From Ohtaekwangia kribbensis (GTDB lineage Bacteria > Bacteroidota > Bacteroidia > Cytophagales > Cyclobacteriaceae): 64,000 bases of DNA. The DNA is taken from the NCBI RefSeq assembly GCF_042676245.1, contig NZ_JBHTKA010000001.1:2294001-2358000 (forward strand). The letters run 5' to 3'. Made by a program: the position numbers and the translations under genes. The notes beneath the pieces are model-generated. The model made no database searches and had not been told where the DNA came from. It saw nothing but the letters and a program-made list of their open reading frames with translations. Of the stretch, positions 31,744 through 40,296 are shown piece after piece. Each line of letters opens with the position of its first letter. The first letter of the stretch is position 1.

Positions 31744-34511
31744 GGATGAAACAGTTCATCGAAGGTTACACTTACATAATAAATTCCACCAATCGTAGGC
31801 GAACCATAAGCCTGGTATATATGATAGTTGAACAGATTGTTAGCACCAACTTTCACAATACTTTTCAGTGATGGCACTTTATAACTTACCTGTGCATCTA
31901 CCAGTGAGTATGCTTTGATACGACCTGGACGCATTTCATTAAATGATCCATACCAGTCAAATGAATGCTGCCAGCGCCATGCGAGGTTGAATCCTATATT
32001 TTTAAATACTTCGCTGTTACCTACCGTTACGGTTGTTCTGTACTTAGGCGTATTGAAGGCCGGTACATTGTTGGGGTTCGCATCCTTAATATCGAACGAT
32101 GCCCACGTACCGTTTGCAGCTACCGTATACCCTTTTGGCAGCATATAAGTAATACCGAGTGTAGCACCTTGTGCAGATACTTTATCGGAAGCATTGGTAT
32201 ATAACTGGAATGCATGTGCGTTGCTATTCAGTATATCCTGTGCAGCAGCAGGATTTACAGTACCATCCCCTCCCATAACATCTGATTGCGGACGGATAAC
32301 CACTGTATTCAATATAAAATCAGTATAGCTGCTATAGTAGTAGTTTGCATCGATCAATACTTTTTCGCCTATCAAACTTTTATAGCCAATCTCGAATGTC
32401 TTGATGCGCTCCGGCTTTATATACGCCACATTTGATTTAACGAGTTTATCCTTATGCTGCATAACAGCTTCCTGCGGTGGCGTTCCGCTGGCAACGGCTG
32501 CACCAAACGCAGCACCGAAAGCACTTACCGATGCAGACGTAAAGGAGTTCTCATATACATTCATACCGGTGCTGTTATCCGGCACGCCTCCTAAAATGGT
32601 TATCGGGCCTGCATTGAGTTTTATATACTGATCTACCGGAGTAGGATTTCTGAACCCTGTCTGGAATGATGTTCTGAAGTTATGGCTCTTGGCAACGGTA
32701 GCAACTACGGATGCACGCGGTGTCATTCTTCCTTTAAAGTTCTGGTTCTTATCGTAGCGATTTGAGACCGTCAGTTTCAGATTATCATTTAGCAACTTCT
32801 TACTGACTTGTACAAAGGCTCCGCCTTCATTAATGGTAATCTCCTGGTCTTTATCATCGAACAAGGTTCCATTGGTAAACATATCGTACCGTCTGAAGTT
32901 ACCACCTACCTGTACTTCGAATATTTTTATGAGACTACTAAAATCATACTGACCTTCGGCATGGTAGAATTTGCTATTACTGAAAACACCGGCACCGTTG
33001 AGTCCATCGATATTTACCAGTCGTTCTTTTTCAGTTTCAAAAGCAGCGGAGCCGGGTATATATCTTCCTTCATCGGCAAAGGTTCTGGCAGCACCGTGGT
33101 TTCCGGCTGTAACACCGTTAACATTACCGTTAAACGCTGCGGTATAGCGCGTGAACCACATAGCATCGGCCTGGTCTGGCGATACTATATTTCCGTTGAG
33201 ATCGCGCACCCACGTGCGGTTTATCTGTTGCCCTAAAGCTCTTGCGTTGTACGAGTCGTGTGAGTTTTCAATCACACTATAGGCGCGCAGAAAATATTGT
33301 TTACCCCGTAACTCCAAGCGATGTTGCTGCAGCACGAAGTTATTCAGCGAAAAGCGGTTGCTGCCGGTATACGATGCTTTACCACGGCCGATATTGTACT
33401 GGTATAACACTTCCATGTTATCGTGAATACGGTAATGAAGCGATGCATTCAGCTTAAGGCTGTTCACATCATAGTCCATCAGTTCTTTTTCTTCATAACC
33501 TGTACGCGATACACGTCCTATACCATTGATGGTTCGTACCACTTCATCACCATATATATTCAAGGCATTTCGCGAAGGGTTGTTGGCACCTCGTTGTTCC
33601 GGTGAGGTCTGCGGATCTACATCGGTATAATTGGTAGCATACCAGTCGAGTCCACTGAAATAAGAAGCATTGATCTTGAACGCAAAACGATTGTTGAATG
33701 CTTTGGCATAGCGTAACGAAAAATCATAGAGTGCATGCGGGTCTGCGTACTCTTCTTTGATGTGATTGACACCGGTCTTTACCTGTGCACTTATACCCTG
33801 ATACAGAAATGGATCTTTGGTGCGCATCATCAACACACCGTTAAACGCTACCGGCCCATAGAGTGCTGATGCAGATCCTGGTATCAGTTCTACACTCTCC
33901 AGATCGAGGTCAGACGAACCAAAAAGATTACCAACGGCAAAGTTCAATCCGGGGGTCTGGTTATCTACACCATCTACCAATTGAAGAAAGCGTGCATTAC
34001 CCGTGCTATTGAAGCCGCGCGTGTTGATTTGCTTATAGGTAAGTCCGCTCGTTACCATTTCAACACCTTTCAGATTCTGAAGACCATCGTAAAAACTGAT
34101 GGAAGGCGTCTCACGCACAGCTTTCAAATCAAGCTTCTCTATACTCACAGGCGACTGCAGTATATTTTCCTCCACGCGCGAAGCGGAAAACACTACTTCA
34201 TTCATCAGTTCACTCTTCGGAAGAAGTTTTATCGCAATCTTCTCTTCAGATGAAACCTGTACCTCCTGGTTTTCATATCCTATACTAGAGATCGATAATG
34301 TAAAGGGAGGTTTGACACCGGTGGTCAATTCAAAATTTCCTTGAGCATCACTCATGGTTCCGGTAAGTTTACCTTTGATAACGATGGTAGCTCCGGGTAC
34401 AGGTTCATTGGTTTCCGGATCAGTAACAGTACCCGTGATCTTTGAAGTCTGCGCATACACAGCAGCACTCCACAACAGGAGTATATTTATATAGAGTATT
34501 ATTTTTTTCAT
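31740..34511 (-). CDS. TonB-dependent receptor with carboxypeptidase-like domain
   Basis: 923 residues. Signal peptide (VYA/Q), regulatory-like beta domain (ITGTVTDPETNEPVPGATIVIKG), plug domain (GLQNLKGVEMVTSGLTYKQINTRGFNSTGN; VELIPGSASALYGPVAFNGV) and a long barrel ending YQAYGSPTIGGIYYVSVTFDELF. The plug details resemble siderophore- or small-molecule-type receptors rather than SusC. No SusD partner is present. The operon context (MFS carrier, three AhpD-like proteins) points to uptake of a small metabolite. The 40-base gap to the upstream gene is filled by a GGATTTTA repeat. Confidence 0.92.
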   Translation of the reverse strand: MKKIILYINILLLWSAAVYAQTSKITGTVTDPETNEPVPGATIVIKGKLTGTMSDAQGNFELTTGVKPPFTLSISSIGYENQEVQVSSEEKIAIKLLPKSELMNEVVFSASRVEENILQSPVSIEKLDLKAVRETPSISFYDGLQNLKGVEMVTSGLTYKQINTRGFNSTGNARFLQLVDGVDNQTPGLNFAVGNLFGSSDLDLESVELIPGSASALYGPVAFNGVLMMRTKDPFLYQGISAQVKTGVNHIKEEYADPHALYDFSLRYAKAFNNRFAFKINASYFSGLDWYATNYTDVDPQTSPEQRGANNPSRNALNIYGDEVVRTINGIGRVSRTGYEEKELMDYDVNSLKLNASLHYRIHDNMEVLYQYNIGRGKASYTGSNRFSLNNFVLQQHRLELRGKQYFLRAYSVIENSHDSYNARALGQQINRTWVRDLNGNIVSPDQADAMWFTRYTAAFNGNVNGVTAGNHGAARTFADEGRYIPGSAAFETEKERLVNIDGLNGAGVFSNSKFYHAEGQYDFSSLIKIFEVQVGGNFRRYDMFTNGTLFDDKDQEITINEGGAFVQVSKKLLNDNLKLTVSNRYDKNQNFKGRMTPRASVVATVAKSHNFRTSFQTGFRNPTPVDQYIKLNAGPITILGGVPDNSTGMNVYENSFTSASVSAFGAAFGAAVASGTPPQEAVMQHKDKLVKSNVAYIKPERIKTFEIGYKSLIGEKVLIDANYYYSSYTDFILNTVVIRPQSDVMGGDGTVNPAAAQDILNSNAHAFQLYTNASDKVSAQGATLGITYMLPKGYTVAANGTWASFDIKDANPNNVPAFNTPKYRTTVTVGNSEVFKNIGFNLAWRWQHSFDWYGSFNEMRPGRIKAYSLVDAQVSYKVPSLKSIVKVGANNLFNYHIYQAYGSPTIGGIYYVSVTFDELFHP

Positions 34512-34524
34512 AGGGAGTCAGGTC

Positions 34525-34550
34525 GAGGATTTCAGGATTTTAGGATTTTA
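34525..34550. repeat. Short periodic repeat GGATTTCAGGATTTTAGGATTT
   Basis: Three tandem units of about 8-9 bases (AGGATTTC, AGGATTTT, AGGATTTT) fill most of the 40-base gap between two genes of one operon and end just before the stop codon of the upstream gene. Confidence 0.6.
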
Positions 34551-34551
34551 A

Positions 34552-35115
34552 CTATTTCTTTTTCAGATGATCGTACCCTTGTGGCAGGCGGGTATAGCCA
34601 TGGTTCACGATGCGCTCGGCAAGCCCTTCATAAAACTCGGGAGCGTGTGGGGTTACCGTTGCAAGACCGTCTACATAGCGATTATAGAGACAGAAGAGAG
34701 CCGCAATCAGAACGGTATCGTGAATTTCGATGTCAGTTGCCCCTGCACCTTTTGCTCTGTCTACCGCCTGGGCCGTAACGTTCTTGCCGCTTTGCTGTAC
34801 TTGCTTGGCAATTGTCAGCAATGCTTTCATCTTTTCACTAACAGGTGCTGATTCTATATCTCGCTTTACCTGTTCAGCAACAGAAGCGTCTTCGTACAAC
34901 AGGTCGGCTGCTGCTGTATGTGCCGATGTACAGAAACGACAATTGTTGTTATGCGAAACGATGGTGGCAATAAGCTCCCGTTCGCCTTCGGTCAGGGTTG
35001 ATGGTCCGCGGAGTAAAACCTGTGTAAGGTTACGAATAGGTTCAGCGGAATCTTTACGATACTCGAGCAAGCCGGTAATGCCCGGCAAATGCTCCTCTAC
35101 TGGAATGTATGGCAT
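34552..35115 (-). CDS. AhpD-like / carboxymuconolactone decarboxylase family protein 3
   Basis: 187 residues, third paralogue and first gene of the operon. Active-site set Glu47, Cys59, Cys62, His66 (CRFCTSAH) with AhpD spacing, and the block IEIHDTVLIAALFCLYNRYVDG. The N-terminal PYIPVEEHLPGITGLLEYR is shared in pattern with the other two (PGI then R-E/D). Its place ahead of the receptor, away from the other two, argues that the triplet is an ordered part of the operon rather than a recent tandem duplication. Confidence 0.88.
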   Translation of the reverse strand: MPYIPVEEHLPGITGLLEYRKDSAEPIRNLTQVLLRGPSTLTEGERELIATIVSHNNNCRFCTSAHTAAADLLYEDASVAEQVKRDIESAPVSEKMKALLTIAKQVQQSGKNVTAQAVDRAKGAGATDIEIHDTVLIAALFCLYNRYVDGLATVTPHAPEFYEGLAERIVNHGYTRLPQGYDHLKKK

Positions 35116-35202
35116 TTGTATTTTGGGTTATATATAGCAGCAGATGTTACCACGCAACAAGCACAGAACGTCTTACTACATTGATTAAAAAAGGAGGTAC
35201 CG

Positions 35203-35228
35203 AAAAATCACCATCGCTGCTGGTGATT
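35203..35228 (-). terminator. Intrinsic terminator of the unknown membrane protein gene
   Basis: Stem AATCACC / GGTGATT with a 9-base loop; on the minus strand it ends in a T run. Confidence 0.65.
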
Positions 35229-35291
35229 ATAAAAAATACAGGCTATAGCATACAGATGTATACTATATATCGTATTGATGATTGATGAAGA

Positions 35292-35840
35292 TTAGCCTTG
35301 GAAAAATTTCGGTGGTGGAGAAAGAACAGCCCGTGACAAATTCAGCAGGCTATCGGTATACGAGATGTATACTTTATAAGAAATAGGATTGCGGTCGGTG
35401 GTAATTTCAACGAACGCAATTTCTTCGAAGTCTTTAACAAAACCACCCAGTACTTTTATGTTTCCGGCTGAAGGTGTATCATTCGAAATCTTCATGAAGT
35501 CAGACATGGTTGTCTGAAGATGTTTTTCCTGGTGATCTTTAATACACACAACGTAGAGGGTATCCGCCTTCATCTTCTGTTTCACAAGCTTGTAGAATTC
35601 TCCCTTGTATTGAAACGATCCGTTGATGCGCTCGAAATCGGCATTACCTGAATTTAGCTGGTACGGAAGTGAAAGCGGGATTTTAAGGGTAATGGATTCG
35701 TATGAAGTATAATTATCAGCATCCAGTTTCTGGAGCATAATGGACTCGTAGTGGTTTCGGGCATACCAATATATACCATAATAGCCTATTACATTAAATG
35801 TAAAGACGAGCAGGAGCAATATGGCGGCAGCTCTTCGCAC
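35292..35840 (-). CDS. Unknown membrane-anchored protein
   Basis: 183 residues from a GTG at 35840 (VRRAAAILLLLVFTFNVIGYYGIYW), chosen because the membrane helix then lies at the N-terminus. The open frame extends to 36020, but that part encodes a spacer repeat (35931-35964) and no likely protein. One N-terminal TM helix is followed by a soluble domain with YKGEFYKLVKQKMKADTLYV and VCIKDHQEKHLQTTMSDF. No family was recognised. Similar small anchored proteins of unknown role occur in Cytophagales. A run of eight T just upstream of the start could hide a frame error. Confidence 0.55.
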   Translation of the reverse strand: MRRAAAILLLLVFTFNVIGYYGIYWYARNHYESIMLQKLDADNYTSYESITLKIPLSLPYQLNSGNADFERINGSFQYKGEFYKLVKQKMKADTLYVVCIKDHQEKHLQTTMSDFMKISNDTPSAGNIKVLGGFVKDFEEIAFVEITTDRNPISYKVYISYTDSLLNLSRAVLSPPPKFFQG

Positions 35841-35930
35841 AGGGTTTGGGTAATCATAGATAGCAAAAAAAAGTGACAATTGATACTGCCGGGGTAACGA
35901 ATTTGACGACAGAACTGGCGCAGGAAGTAT

Positions 35931-35964
35931 TTCCCGCAGAGGACACAGATATACGCAGATAAAA
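35931..35964. repeat. Dispersed spacer repeat (family D), inverted orientation
   Basis: TTCCCGCAGAGGACACAGAT followed by ATACGCAGATAAAA; the reverse complement matches 36090-36118 closely, so the two form a loose inverted pair. Confidence 0.6.
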
Positions 35965-36044
35965 ATGCACTGGCATATACCCACGGCGTTGTTTCTTTCA
36001 CAAACAACTGATAAAATCATATCTCACAGAGAGTTTACAACAAC

Positions 36045-36076
36045 AAAAAAAGGAATGCTCGGTATAACATTCCTTT
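36045..36076 (-). terminator. Intrinsic terminator of the recN operon
   Basis: Stem AAAGGAATG / CATTCCTTT; on the minus strand it is followed by TTTTTTT. It lies 48 bases after the recN stop. Confidence 0.8.
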
Positions 36077-36089
36077 CAGTAAAATAGTG

Positions 36090-36118
36090 TACGTAAATCT
36101 GTGTCCTCTGCGGAAAAT
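36090..36118. repeat. Dispersed spacer repeat (family D)
   Basis: TACGTAAATCTGTGTCCTCT then GCGGAAAA, between recN and its terminator. Confidence 0.6.
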
Positions 36119-36123
36119 AGAAT

Positions 36124-37776
36124 TTATACAGTTAGTAGCTCCTGCGCGTTTTGAAGCGCTATTTTGGATGGGTTTTCGCCTCCTATCATTTTGGCAATTT
36201 CCTGTATGCGCTCTTCTTTCTTTAACTCGCGGATGTTACTCATTGTCTTCGCTGCGGAGTTATCCTTATATACGAAGTAATGTGCATCGCCTTTGGCTGC
36301 TACCTGTGGCAAGTGACTGATGGTAATTAACTGGTGTGTCTTCGACATGGACTTCATGAGGTTTCCAAGTTTAATGGCTACCTCTCCGGATATACCGCTG
36401 TCAATTTCATCGAGGATTAATGTAGGCATCGCGGTCTTTTCGGCCATTACATATTTGATGCAAAACATGAGTCGCGAAAATTCACCACCCGATGCTACCT
36501 GTGCCAGCGGTCGCGGTGCTATACCTTTGTTGGCACTGAAGAGTATATCTATTTTATCGATACCGGTTGATGTCGGCTCTGTCGGCTGTACATCAATCTG
36601 CAAGGTAGCATTGAGTATACCTACCTCCTGCAATAACTTTACCAGTTGATTGCTCAGGGGCTTCAAGGTCTTCTTGCGAGTATCGCTGATCTTGGCCGCT
36701 AATGTTCTTACTTTTTTGTCGGCAGTATCAAAAGCATTTTTTGCTTTGCTCAATGCTTCGTCTACATTCGAAGTTATACTATCCTTTTCGCGCAGGTTTT
36801 CCTGGATTACCAGTAACTCTTTCAAATCTGCTGCACGATGTTTTTTCAGCAGGCGATATAATACGCTGAGACGTTCTTTTACAAACTCGGAACGTTCCGG
36901 ATCAAACTCGATCCGTTCCTCCTCATTTTCTATCTCGCCCAGCAAATCATCAAGCTCAATCAACACACTATCGAGACGCTGAAAGAGACCGCTATATTTA
37001 TCAGCGTACGATGAGACACTTTGCAAATGACTGCGCGCTTCACTCAGACTGCTGCGCGATGCATACTCTGAGCGCGACAATAATTCAAGCACCGTCTGGA
37101 AGCGATTTTTAATTTCTTCCGCATGCTCCATGATTTTTATTTCCGACTCGAGCGTTGACTGTTCATTTTCCTCGAAGTTCGCTTTTGTCAGTTCATCCAG
37201 TTGAAAACGAATATAGTCTGCTTCCTGCCGCAGTGTTTCTGCTTCGGAGGTAAGTGTCTCATATTCTTTTTTTGCCTTGAGATATTCACTCCATACTTCG
37301 GCATACTGCTCGAGCAGTAATTGATTTTCTGCGTAGGCATCAATCAACTTCAATTGAAACGATTGGTTGCCCAACAGCAATGTTTCGTGTTGTGAATGTA
37401 TATCCATCAACAGACTGCCTACACGCTTCATTACTTCGAGTGTAACGGGTGTATCATTAATAAAGGCGCGCGATTTCCCTCCCGGACTAATCTCTCTGCG
37501 AATTACGGTGTTGTCATCATAATCAAGATCTTCGGATTTGAAAAACGATTTGAGTTTATAGTCTTTGATATTGAAGACTCCTTCGGTAACACATTTCTCG
37601 TTTTCGTCCCACAGTACTTTCGTCTCAGCACGGTTTCCCATCAACAAACCAATGGCTCCGAGCATAATGGATTTACCCGCCCCGGTTTCGCCGGTAACCA
37701 CGTTGAGGTGTGCCGATGGCTCCAGCTCGAGGTGGCGGATCAATGCATAATTTTTTATGGTAAGATGCTTTAACAT
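36124..37776 (-). CDS. recN: DNA repair protein RecN
   Basis: 550 residues, the usual length. SMC-like ATPase: Walker A GETGAGKS (29-36) after the typical start LKHLTIKNYALI, long central coiled coil (about 160-370), ABC signature LAQVASGGEFSRLM and Walker B LILDEIDSGISG near the C-terminus, then ISHLPQVAAKGDAHYFV. RecN gathers double-strand breaks in the cytoplasm for RecA-dependent repair. The start shares one base with the stop of a small Sm-like gene (TGATG), which is unusual. Confidence 0.97.
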   Translation of the reverse strand: MLKHLTIKNYALIRHLELEPSAHLNVVTGETGAGKSIMLGAIGLLMGNRAETKVLWDENEKCVTEGVFNIKDYKLKSFFKSEDLDYDDNTVIRREISPGGKSRAFINDTPVTLEVMKRVGSLLMDIHSQHETLLLGNQSFQLKLIDAYAENQLLLEQYAEVWSEYLKAKKEYETLTSEAETLRQEADYIRFQLDELTKANFEENEQSTLESEIKIMEHAEEIKNRFQTVLELLSRSEYASRSSLSEARSHLQSVSSYADKYSGLFQRLDSVLIELDDLLGEIENEEERIEFDPERSEFVKERLSVLYRLLKKHRAADLKELLVIQENLREKDSITSNVDEALSKAKNAFDTADKKVRTLAAKISDTRKKTLKPLSNQLVKLLQEVGILNATLQIDVQPTEPTSTGIDKIDILFSANKGIAPRPLAQVASGGEFSRLMFCIKYVMAEKTAMPTLILDEIDSGISGEVAIKLGNLMKSMSKTHQLITISHLPQVAAKGDAHYFVYKDNSAAKTMSNIRELKKEERIQEIAKMIGGENPSKIALQNAQELLTV

Positions 37777-38000
37777 CAGGCGTTCGTGTCAAAATAAACT
37801 TCAGCAATTTTATCAAATGTGCACGAAACATCCTTCATCCGCATATTCTTTAAAATGATTTTTGAATCATCTGCTTTCATCAGCACGCCTACCATGGTCG
37901 TCTGGTCGGTTAACACCACGTTAATAGTTTTCCCAACGAACTCATGCATGCGTTTCTGAATCAGTGCTGCATCATTCAGACGAAGTTGTCGTGTACCCAT
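37776..38000 (-). CDS. Small Sm/Hfq-like protein
   Basis: 74 residues. The segment EFVGKTINVVLTDQTTMVGVLMKADDSKIILKN reads as an Sm1 motif (strand, Gly, strand, Asp, strand, KN) and TFDKIAEVYFD as the Sm2 strand, the order and spacing of Hfq/LSm folds. The short N-terminal helix (DAALIQKRMHEF) also fits. Canonical Hfq is rare in Bacteroidota, so an RNA- or nucleic-acid-binding ring is possible; this is inference. Translationally coupled to recN (TGATG). Confidence 0.65.
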   Translation of the reverse strand: MGTRQLRLNDAALIQKRMHEFVGKTINVVLTDQTTMVGVLMKADDSKIILKNMRMKDVSCTFDKIAEVYFDTNA

Positions 38001-38052
38001 GGAGGTAAAGTTAATCCTTATTGGTTATCCGTGAATCGTTATGGGTTACACG

Positions 38053-38124
38053 TTAATCGTTAATCACGAATCGTATCTGGTTTTATTCCGCATAACGATT
38101 AAACCATTAACGGTTAACGATTAA
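38053..38124. repeat. Inverted CGTTAATCGTTA spacer repeat (family A)
   Basis: Arms TTAATCGTTAA (38053-38063) and TTAACGATTAA (38114-38124) are perfect inverted repeats with further CGTTA and AATCG words on both sides (from about 38023). The right arm overlaps the stop codon of the PorD-like gene. Confidence 0.6.
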
Positions 38125-39020
38125 TTCTGAATGATCTTCTCGTAGTTGGCGCGGTTGGAGGATGGATCTATAGCCTTGATAACGTCATACGCTTCGCGCC
38201 TTACCTGTATGTTGCCGGATGAGAATATATTGGCAAGCTCTTTTCCTTTGGCATCGAAGAAACTTACTATAATAACGGCTGTCGGGTTGACATCGCGTAC
38301 TTTCTTAATGTCTTTGAGGCCTTTCAGAATTACTTCGCGGCTTTTGTCTGGATCTTTATCAAATGTATCCAAACCAAGGCGGTGATAGGAATATAGTGCC
38401 TTGCGCAGATCGGTCATCTGCGGATTATTAAAATTCTCTACGATCCAGTAACGGCTCCGGTTATTCTGCATCGACTGCCATCCCGGGCGGTTGGATTGCT
38501 GCGCGTTGTTTACCACCTGCAATGCACGTTGGAAATAGGGTGAACCTCCCAGTTCACTGAAGGTATCATAATCAACACCTATAATCATATAGGCATATAG
38601 CGCGAGCATTGACGTGAGATTGGTAGTATAGGTATTGTCGTTATACTCCAACGGCAACGACTCTACATATTCAAACTCCCAATCGCGATCGGCAAAGTTA
38701 AATACCAGTGTTGAGTAGTTGGTGTTATATACCGGGCGCGCAGACTGTATTTGCACCGAGGCGGCAAAGTTGCCAACGGAGGGCATACGCGTTATGGTGA
38801 TCAGCATGTTGCAGTTGATCTTCTCATAATTCTTGTACGAATCGTTCGTCCACTTGCGTGAATTCATAAACTGTTCGATCGCTGTTTTCATATCACGAAA
38901 AACAGTACGTTCCGTAGTCTGTATCTGCGTTGCGTTAATGGAAACCGTGCAGTTCAACTCTTGCGCCTGTGACGCAAGCGATGCAAAAAGAAAACCGATC
39001 AGAAGTACTCGCTTAATCAT
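38121..39020 (-). CDS. porD: PorD-like protein (DUF4835), type IX secretion associated
   Basis: 299 residues from the ATG at 39020 with a signal peptide (ASQA/Q). DUF4835 blocks are visible: ELNCTVSINATQIQTTERTV, LEYNDNTYTTNLTSMLALYAYMIIGVDYDTFS, GGSPYFQRALQVVNNAQQSN and RPGWQ. The family includes PorD of the Bacteroidota type IX secretion/gliding group; its exact part in the machine is not clear. Two proteins with T9SS sorting domains are in this window, so the pathway is in use. Overlaps the coaBC stop by 8 bases. Confidence 0.85.
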   Translation of the reverse strand: MIKRVLLIGFLFASLASQAQELNCTVSINATQIQTTERTVFRDMKTAIEQFMNSRKWTNDSYKNYEKINCNMLITITRMPSVGNFAASVQIQSARPVYNTNYSTLVFNFADRDWEFEYVESLPLEYNDNTYTTNLTSMLALYAYMIIGVDYDTFSELGGSPYFQRALQVVNNAQQSNRPGWQSMQNNRSRYWIVENFNNPQMTDLRKALYSYHRLGLDTFDKDPDKSREVILKGLKDIKKVRDVNPTAVIIVSFFDAKGKELANIFSSGNIQVRREAYDVIKAIDPSSNRANYEKIIQN

Positions 39021-40215
39021 GCAGTTTTTCAATAATAGCCTTAACAATATCTTTCGCTACTTCCTTTTTATTTTTCAACTCGAACGACTTCACATGCTGC
39101 TCGCGATCCAGAATGGTGATTTTATTCGTGTCATGACCGAAGCCGGCACCTTTATCGTTGAGTGAATTTAATACGATCAGATCAAAATTCTTTTTTTCAA
39201 GTTTGGTTTGAGCGTTAGCCTGCTCATTTTCCGTTTCAAGTGCAAAACCAACCATTACCTGGCCGTTGTGTTTCAGCTTACCCAGCGATGCCGCTATATC
39301 GTGCGTCTTGGTAAGTTCAATGGTGAGGTTTGCTTCCTTCTTCTTTATCTTTTGTGATGCCACCTCCACCGGGCGATAGTCTGCCACGGCTGCAGCCAGT
39401 ACCGCTATATCTGTAGAAGGAAAAAGCGATGCACAGGATGTATACATTTGCTCTGCCGATGTTACCGGAATAACGTTGACGCGAGGATGATTGATATGTT
39501 GTTGTGTAGGTCCCGTCACTAAATTTACTACAGCACCTTGTCTGGCGAACTCCTCTGCTATAGAGAATCCCATTTTACCGGTTGAGTGATTGCCAATGAA
39601 GCGAACCGGGTCGATCGCTTCGTAGGTAGGACCGGCTGTTACCAGTACTTTTTTACCGCTGAGTTTTTGTTCAGACGTAAAATGATTTTCAAGCGCTGTT
39701 ACAATCTCTTCAGGTTCGGCCATTCTTCCGTTGCCTACAAGTCCGCTGGCGAGTTCACCAAAGACAGCATCAATAAGAATGTTGCTATAGCTTTTCAGCT
39801 TTTGAATATTGTTTTGTGTTGATGGATGCTGAAGCATATCCAGATCCATAGCCGGAGCGAAAAATACAGGACAACGTGCCGAGAGATAAGTAGCTAATAA
39901 AAGATTATCGCATAAACCGTTTGCCATTTTCGCAAGTGTATTGGCGCTTGCCGGAGCAATTACCATAGCATCTGCCCACAAGCCAAGTTCAACGTGATTG
40001 TTCCATTGGCCGGTGTTATCCTTAACAAACTCGGTTAGTACGGGATTTTTAGAGAGGGTGGATAATGTGAGAGGCGTGATAAAATCTGCAGCAGCGGGGG
40101 TCATCACCACCTTTACTACTGCACCTGTTTTTACAAGCAGCCTGGTAAGCACGGCAGATTTGTAGGCTGCAATGCTTCCTGTTACACCCAGTAAAATTTT
40201 TTTATCTCGCAGCAT
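39013..40215 (-). CDS. coaBC: Bifunctional phosphopantothenoylcysteine decarboxylase / phosphopantothenate-cysteine ligase
   Basis: 400 residues. CoaC (FMN flavoprotein) domain with VTGSIAAYKS, the PASANT motif (APASANTLAKMANGLCDNLL) and PAMDLDML. CoaB domain with VTAGPTYEAIDPVRFIGNHS, TGKMGFSIAEEFARQGA, AAAVADYRP and ALETEN. It catalyses two steps of coenzyme A synthesis from 4'-phosphopantothenate. Lies in the order bamD-rpoZ-coaBC-porD that is common in Bacteroidota. Confidence 0.97.
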   Translation of the reverse strand: MLRDKKILLGVTGSIAAYKSAVLTRLLVKTGAVVKVVMTPAAADFITPLTLSTLSKNPVLTEFVKDNTGQWNNHVELGLWADAMVIAPASANTLAKMANGLCDNLLLATYLSARCPVFFAPAMDLDMLQHPSTQNNIQKLKSYSNILIDAVFGELASGLVGNGRMAEPEEIVTALENHFTSEQKLSGKKVLVTAGPTYEAIDPVRFIGNHSTGKMGFSIAEEFARQGAVVNLVTGPTQQHINHPRVNVIPVTSAEQMYTSCASLFPSTDIAVLAAAVADYRPVEVASQKIKKKEANLTIELTKTHDIAASLGKLKHNGQVMVGFALETENEQANAQTKLEKKNFDLIVLNSLNDKGAGFGHDTNKITILDREQHVKSFELKNKKEVAKDIVKAIIEKLHD

Positions 40216-40241
40216 GGGATGAACCGTTATCCGTGATTGGT

Positions 40242-40282
40242 TATTCGTTAATCGTCAATACAACTATAACGATTAACGAATA
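40242..40282. repeat. Inverted CGTTAATC spacer hairpin (family A)
   Basis: Perfect 14-bp arms TATTCGTTAATCGT (40242-40255) and ACGATTAACGAATA (40269-40282) around a 13-base loop, between rpoZ and coaBC in one minus-strand operon. No T run, so not a classical terminator. Confidence 0.7.
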
Positions 40283-40296
40283 AACCTATAACGAAC

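Noticed and set aside
32808..33236. 142-codon plus-strand frame opposite the TonB receptor
   Set aside because: Lies wholly opposite a conserved receptor barrel and has no recognisable fold.
40242..40282. Intrinsic terminator between rpoZ and coaBC
   Set aside because: Perfect stem but no T run on either strand, and the genes are in a typical common operon; listed as a repeat instead.
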